Part shown: one piece after another, positions 9,904 through 14,648 of the stretch
Numbering within the stretch: position 1 is the stretch's first letter
How the letters are laid out: each line of letters opens with the position of its first letter
Assembly: GCA_024220525.1 (NCBI GenBank)
Contig: JAMYWO010000007.1
Coordinates: 174,937 to 189,584, forward strand
Direction: 5' to 3'
Length of the DNA: 14,648 nt
Source: Cochliopodium minus
Lineage: Eukaryota > Discosea > Himatismenida > Cochliopodiidae
Made by a program: the position numbers and the translations under genes
Notes under the pieces: model-generated
Seen by the model: only the letters and a program-made list of their open reading frames with translations
Told to the model about the DNA's origin: nothing
The model's database searches: none

Positions 9904-10805
9904 TCATTTGGTCAACAACTTTTCGCGGTCAATACCACGAGGCTCGACCTCCATACTTAACTTGTACAACTCCTCGTCATCCTTCATTTTGATCTTGTCG
10001 AACAAGTCCTGGATTTGAGAGACGGGCTGGAGGTTGTAGTCGGAAGATTGGAACTTCTGGATCTTGGAGATCACGTCAAACTCGAGACGTCTCTTGAAGA
10101 GATTGACCAAAGGCTTGTTGTCGACCTTGATGATGTCCTTGTTACCGTCGTCTATGAATGTCAAGTCCGTCAAAAAGGTACCTTAAGCAAAAAAAAAAAT
10201 TAATTGAATTAAAAAAGATTTAATTACAAAAAAAAATATTTAAATATTTGAATAGAATTCAAAAAAATATCAAAAATATTCCAAATGATTTTTTAAAAAA
10301 ACAGTCTTAAAATATTGTAAATAAACAAATTAAAATAAATAAAAATAAAATAAAAATAAAAATAAAATAAAAAAATCAAAAGTACTAAATAAAAACAAAA
10401 CAATTAGAACAAAAATAAAAACTGTAAAAAATAAGTAAAAACATAAGTAGCAATCAAATAAAAATAAAAATAAAAATAAAAATAAAAAATAATTAATAAA
10501 ATAATAAAAACAAATAAACAAAAAATAATAAATAATAAAATAAATAAATAATGAATAATAATTAAAAATTTTTATAAAAAAATGTTACCTAGGTATGGGA
10601 TAGCAGGAGGACCAGTGTTGGTCAAAGCCTCACGATAATTCTTGAAACCTTGATCTCTGTTGGTGAGCTCTTGAAGTTCGTTGTAGATTTGGAGCTCTTT
10701 GGGAGGCACTTCCTCCTTGGTAAACTTGAGACGATTGACGGCAGAGTTGTGGAGTCCTGAGAGAAGGGCCATGATTCCGTTGAAGTTTTTGAGGGTGCGG
10801 AGATG
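9904..10805 (-). CDS. C-terminal third of a CDC25-type RasGEF catalytic domain, two exons
   Basis: Exon 10805-10589 begins in phase 0 after acceptor AATAAAG with HLRTLKNFNGIMALLSGL, the centre of the RasGEF catalytic domain including the NFNG and SAV.RL helices. It continues to PPAIPYLG. Exon 10181-9904 continues TFLTDLTFIDDGN, then the helical hairpin KRRLEFDVISKIQKFQSSDY and a charged tail ending at TGA. No RasGEF N-terminal region exists to its right, where the next genes are on the opposite strand. Its first residues follow directly on the last residues of the piece at 2827-478 (KFLRMAD + HLRTLKNFNG), with equal phase and no repetition, and the summed exons are divisible by three (580 codons with stop). 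I therefore read it as the displaced 3' part of that gene. The internal ATG at 10772 is not a start. Confidence 0.88.
10182..10588 (-). other. Intron of the RasGEF C-terminal part
   Basis: A 407-base intron with donor GTAACA and acceptor TTAAG on the minus strand. It is A-rich on plus with runs of TAAAAA hexamers near 10458-10488, and no internal coding. Confidence 0.8.
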
Positions 10806-10917
10806 CTTTATTGGGTGATTGAATGAGAAGTGTGGATAAATAATTTCAATTTTTAACGAAAATATTTAAAAAAAATTAACAAAAAAAAAATTAACAAAAA
10901 AAAAAATTATAAAAAAA

Positions 10918-10984
10918 TAAAAAATAAAAAATAAAAAATAAAAAATAAAAAATAAAAAATAAAAAATAAAAAATAAAAAATAAA
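10918..10984. repeat. (TAAAAAA)n heptanucleotide repeat ending at an ambiguous base
   Basis: Nine perfect TAAAAAA copies plus TAAA, then N at 10985. Same unit and same strand as at 1-70. It lies in the intron upstream of the RasGEF exon that begins at 10805. Strand composition flips at once from A-rich to T-rich after the N. Confidence 0.97.
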
Positions 10985-10989
10985 NTTTT

Positions 10990-11090
10990 ATTTCAAATTT
11001 TTTATTTCAAATTTTTTATTTCAAATTTTTTATTTCAAATTTTTTATTTCAAATTTTTTTTTATTTCAAATTTTTTATTTCAAATTTTTT
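10990..11090. repeat. 14-base tandem repeat ATTTCAAATTTTTT, seven copies
   Basis: Copies start at 10990, 11004, 11018, 11032, 11046, 11063 and 11077; the fifth has three extra T. The unit equals two 7-base halves (ATTTCAA and ATTTTTT), matching the heptanucleotide period of the other repeats here. It starts directly after the ambiguous base 10985 and lies in a T-rich intron before the exon at 11128. Confidence 0.95.
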
Positions 11091-11127
11091 ATTTTTTATT
11101 TCATTTTTTATTTTATTTTTTTAATAG

Positions 11128-11293
11128 ATTTTATTGTGATTGTTCTCTTGAAAAGAAATGCTGTTCTTTCGAAGAGAGCAAGGAAATAAACAAGGAGTAC
11201 TTGCAGTTGTTTGACAACAACTCGCACGTTGGACAGGAGCTCATCTATCACGAGCTGATGAGTAAAGAACTGAGAAGACAAGAAAATAATTAA
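11128..11293 (+). CDS. Orphan last exon, probable C-terminus of the PX protein
   Basis: After acceptor TTTTTTAATAG an open frame of 54 codons runs to TAA at 11291-11293: FYCDCSLEKKCCSFEESKEI, then a helical, charged tail (EYLQLFDNN, LIYHELMSKELRRQ). Codons are exon-like and G+C-rich. No ATG precedes it, and everything upstream to 10806 is repeat or intron of an opposite-strand gene, so its 5' exons are not adjacent. It needs a donor that leaves two bases; PX exon 7 (ending at 5651) does, giving ...LQEKLICS followed by FYCDC..., and the helix EYLQLF fits the last helix region of a PX fold. The four clustered cysteines (CDC...CC) are notable but do not form a motif I recognise. The link to PX is inference. 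Confidence 0.6.
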
Positions 11294-11635
11294 TCTGCTT
11301 TTCCAAAAAAAAAAAAAATTTTAAATAAAATCAAACTTTCTATAAAATAATTGACTGATTCATTTTTAAAATTAATTAAATTTATTTAAAATTAAAAAAT
11401 TCTAAATATTAATTTTTTAAAATTTAAACCAAAAAAAAAAAATAAAAAATGAAAACAAAATTTCTCTTTTTATTCTCTTTTAAAAATTAAATATTTGTTT
11501 GATAATTTCGAATTCAAATATTTTTAAGAGTAATTTTCTATAAAAGATTAATAAAAATTGTTTGAATGATAGCTCCATTGAAGAGGAATTGCTCAATCAA
11601 ATATTAAAGAAAATCAAAAAATTAAAAAAAAAAAA
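11294..11635. other. Intergenic stretch before the GH31 gene
   Basis: AT-rich, mostly without signal. A short open run at 11570-11634 (SSIEEELLNQILKKIKKLKK) reads well but ends in TGA one base out of frame with the GH31 ATG. It may be 5' leader or a chance frame. Confidence 0.6.
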
Positions 11636-14360
11636 ATGAAAGAAGAATACGAAAAGGAATTGAAAATAAAGATTGATAAAGGTATTTTGATCATCCAGTC
11701 CTATGCAGATAACATCATCAGAGTGCAATTGAATCTTCTCCAACCATCCATCCTCGAATCTCCCTCTGCGATCCTGCCCACCCTGCATCCCATCGGCTTC
11801 GATGCAATCTCCACTGAGATGGATCACAATAGGATCGTTTTGATGACCAAGAGGGTCAAGATCATAGTGGATAGGGATCCATTGAATCTGCAATTCGTCG
11901 ATGTGGAGGATGGGGAGACGTTTTTGAGGGATATTGGAGATAGTCCTTATAGATTGAAGTATAATGTGCTCAGACATACTGTGGCGAGGAATAAGGAGGA
12001 TTGTTATTATGGATTGGGAGAATGCAGTGGAGAATTGAACAAGGTATGCCAACAAAATTCAACTATAAATTATAATTTTGAGAAATCAAGAATTGAAACT
12101 TTATATATAATGTTAGATTTTAAAAAATAAAAGTGTCCCAACCATATTGGAAATATGAAAAATTATTTTTTATTTTAAATTTATATTTAGAAAAATAAAT
12201 TTAAATTAAAAATTTTAAATAAATTAAAATTTAAAAATAAATTAAAGAAATAAAAGATTGTAAAGTACAAAAAATAAAATAAATTAGTTCATTAATTTAT
12301 TTGATGTTTAATCAAAATTTGGAATTTGAAAAATAAAAATAAAAAATCAAAAAAAAAAAAAAAAAGAAAAATAATGGTAGAAACTAAGTTTTTAAAATTT
12401 TGATTTTTATTTCAAATAAATTCATTAGAATGGCAGAAGAATTAGAATAGATGCAGTGGACGCATTTTCATACAACGCAAAAACATCAGACCCACTCTAC
12501 AAACACTGCCCCTACCTCATCACGTTGAACGAACAAAAAAAAGCGTTCGGAGCTTTATACAACAACTTCCGCAAGGGTGTTTTTGATCTTGGCTGCGAAA
12601 TCTCGGCTTGGAATGGTTCTTATCGTTATTACGAAGAAGAAAACAGTCTTGGTCAACTTGACTACTTTGTTATTTTTGGTCCTACTTTTAAAAATGTTAT
12701 TTTTTTCAAGAAATCTTTTTTTAATAATATTTATTCATTATTTTTTAATTACATTTTTTTGTTTACTTCTGTTTTAAAAATTATTTTCATTTTCGAAGAA
12801 TTTTTTAATTCATATTAAAAATAATTTCAACAATTTTATTCTTCACATTTTTTTTTATAAAGAATTTTTTTATTATTCATATTTTTTTTTTAGTTATTAG
12901 AGAATATATAAATAAATTGAATGGAAAAAAAATTTTTTTAGATAATTTTTGATTTTTTTATTATTTTTTTAAATAAATTTTGATTTGTTTTTAAAAAAGG
13001 TTTCGAAAGGATTAATTAAAGTTTTGGGAGCTCCTTTGATTCCTCCTAAGTGGTCACTGGGATACCTGGGATCGGGGATGACTCGTGCTGAAAAGGGACA
13101 AGAATATGTCGAATCTTTTTGTGATTTGTGCGTTCAGCATTCCATGCCTTGTGATGGCTTTCACCTTTCCTCTGGTAAATTAATAACAAAAAAATAAAAA
13201 TAAAAAAAATCATTTATAAATTTAAAAAATAAAAATTAAGAACTAAGAATTAAAAATAAAATTTACAAATTAAAAATAGATTTAATATAGGAAAATTAAT
13301 ATAGGAAAATTAATTTTCAAATAAAAATTAAAAATTAAAGTTAATAATAAAATTAAAATTAAAATTATAATTAATAATAAAAAGTAAAATTAAATTGAAA
13401 AAAAAATCATTTAAAAATAAAAATTGGAAATAAAAAATAAAAAAAATAATTTTAAAATATAATAGTAAACTAAAATTAAATAATAAAAAAAAAAAGGATA
13501 CACATTAGATGACTCAAAAACATCGAGAAACGTTATGACGTGGAACGAGAAAACTTATCCAAACCCCAAAAAAATGTTTGTGAAATTCAAAGAAAACAAA
13601 ATCAAAATCATCGCCAATGTGAAGCCTTGGTTTTTGAAGGAGCATCCCAAATACTCTTCTTCCCTCAAATATTTTTTGAAAAATAAGAATGGCGATCCTT
13701 CTGTTCAGCATTTTTGGAAGGGTGGTCTTGGTAGTAGCTCTCAAGTAAAAAAAAAATATTTTTTAAAAAAATAAAAAAATATGTTTTTTTTGAATAAAAA
13801 TAAAAAAAATCTCAATTTATTAAAAATTTAAAAATATTCATCAAAAAAAATAAAAATTATTTAAATAAAAATAAAATTTCAAAATTATTGCAATAAATCA
13901 AAAAATTTAAAGATATAATTTTCATTTAATTTTTTCAAAATTATTTGAGAAAAAATCTATTTAAATTAAGAAATTAATTTTTAAAAATAAGCAAATTTTT
14001 TAAATTCAGAAATAAATTTTTTAAATTAAAAACATTATAAAATAATGTTTTTAAAAATTTTTTATAATAAATTAAAAAAAATCAATTAATTTTCAAAAAT
14101 CATTTTTAAAATTAAAAATTTAAAAAAAAAACAAATATTTAAATATTTTTTTCAAATTGTTTTTGTGACAGGGATCGTATTTTGATTTCTCGAATGAAGA
14201 AACATTCGCATGGTGGAAAAAACAGTTGATAGAAAACCTTCTTTCATTTGGCTGCAACAGCGTTTGGAACGACAACAACGAGTTTGAAGTTACAGATGGA
14301 GAAAACACTTTCATTTCTCAAAACGGAGACTCCATCGATTATTCTGGAAGAGCATATCAA
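11636..14360 (+). CDS. Glycoside hydrolase family 31 (alpha-glucosidase/alpha-xylosidase type), 5' part, five exons, runs off right edge
   Basis: Retaining alpha-glycosidase, probably acting on alpha-glucans. Exons 11636-12043, 12429-12695, 13000-13174, 13497-13744 and 14172-14360 join in frame to about 429 residues, roughly half of a GH31 enzyme. The N-terminal beta-sandwich (from NIIRVQ) reaches YGLGECSGELNK, the usual entry to the catalytic part. Then come IRIDAVDAFSYN, LIPPKWSLGYLGSG (start of the TIM barrel), MPCDGFHLSSGY, IIANVKPW and SVWNDNNEFEV, whose Asp in WND is the expected nucleophile. The acid/base Asp would lie beyond the window. No signal peptide or transmembrane segment is visible at the chosen ATG, which follows 13 A's, so the enzyme may be cytosolic unless a 5' exon is missed. 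The exon 5 donor would be GTCCCA, unusual for this region. WNDNNE as against WNDMNE recalls bacterial-type GH31; that comparison is from memory. Confidence 0.9.
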
Positions 14361-14648
14361 GTCCCAATTTTTTTTTTTTCGATTTATTAATTTAATTTTT
14401 TGATTCATTTATTTTATTTATTTTTGAAATAATTTTTATTTTTCATTTTTTCATTTATTTTAATTTATTTTTAATATTAGTAATTCATTTTTATCAATTA
14501 TTTTAATATTATTGTTTTCATTTAAAAAATTTTAATTGGTCATTTTTTTTTTGGGATTTATTGTTATAATTTTTTTTTTTAATTTTAATTCATCTTTTTT
14601 AATTTTTTTTTTTATTTTTTTTTAATTTGTTTTTTTTGAATCTTTCTT
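14361..14648 (+). other. T-rich intron of the GH31 gene, continuing past the window
   Basis: T runs with A interruptions and no coding signal. It follows exon 5 (...GRAYQ), where family knowledge predicts further barrel strands, so the gene must continue to the right. Confidence 0.7.

Noticed and set aside
10330-10521. Minus-strand frame rich in F, L and Y resembling membrane segments
   Set aside because: It is intron sequence of TAAAAA hexamers read on the T-rich strand; the hydrophobicity comes only from base composition.
9904-10805. A second, independent RasGEF gene beginning at the ATG at 10772
   Set aside because: Coding similarity extends upstream of that ATG to the acceptor at 10806, and the protein would lack half the catalytic domain.
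11597-12055. Minus-strand frame of 152 codons opposite GH31 exon 1
   Set aside because: The plus strand matches the GH31 N-terminal domain and splices in phase to the next exons; the minus frame ends in poly-F from the A-run before the start.
1-14648. Telomere, transposon, CRISPR array or bacterial defence locus
   Set aside because: TAAAAAA at the left edge is also found internally and lacks the G-rich strand of telomeres; no transposase, terminal repeats, spacer array or prokaryotic gene organisation is visible.

Overview
The window looks like nuclear DNA of a very AT-rich protist, probably a free-living amoeba (dictyostelid-like Amoebozoa or an Anaeramoeba-like lineage). Genes are cut by AT-rich GT-AG introns of about 60-430 bases. 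Exons are much richer in G+C than introns, one protein has asparagine-rich tracts, and the gene set (LisH-RasGEF, kelch, PX, TPR) is typical of amoeboid signalling and chaperone inventories. The standard code fits every exon. The organism call is inference. I saw no bacterial operons, CRISPR arrays, rRNA, tRNA or transposons.

Layout: 1-2827 (-) is the N-terminal two thirds of a LisH/RasGEF_N/RasGEF exchange factor, five exons. 3097-5651 (+) is a coiled-coil/Asn-rich/PX protein. 5900-6153 (+) and 6238-~6549 (-) are two convergent terminal coding pieces with no visible 5' ends. 6854-7796 (-) is a four-exon TPR co-chaperone-like gene. 8346-9794 (-) is a six-repeat kelch gene with two compensating frameshifts. 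9904-10805 (-) is the C-terminal third of a RasGEF. 11128-11293 (+) is an orphan last exon. 11636-14360 (+) is the 5' part of a glycoside hydrolase family 31 gene that runs off the right edge.

The most important observation is about order. The RasGEF N-terminal part ends in mid-domain at 478 and the C-terminal part begins in mid-domain at 10805, in the same intron phase and at the expected point of the fold. The flanking introns carry the same (TAAAAAA)n repeat (1-70 and 10918-10984), the second ending at an ambiguous base. The pieces would form one uninterrupted 579-residue protein if the block ~5.7-10.98 kb lay to the left of 1-~5.65 kb. The PX gene, cut off near 5651, could then continue in phase into the orphan exon at 11128. 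The simplest reading is an assembly block swap at low-complexity introns. A tandem duplication or circular unit of about 11 kb is the alternative.

In the corrected order the genes would be TPR, kelch and RasGEF on one strand, then PX and GH31 divergently on the other. I see no functional system linking them, and no convincing evidence of a new defence or mobile system.
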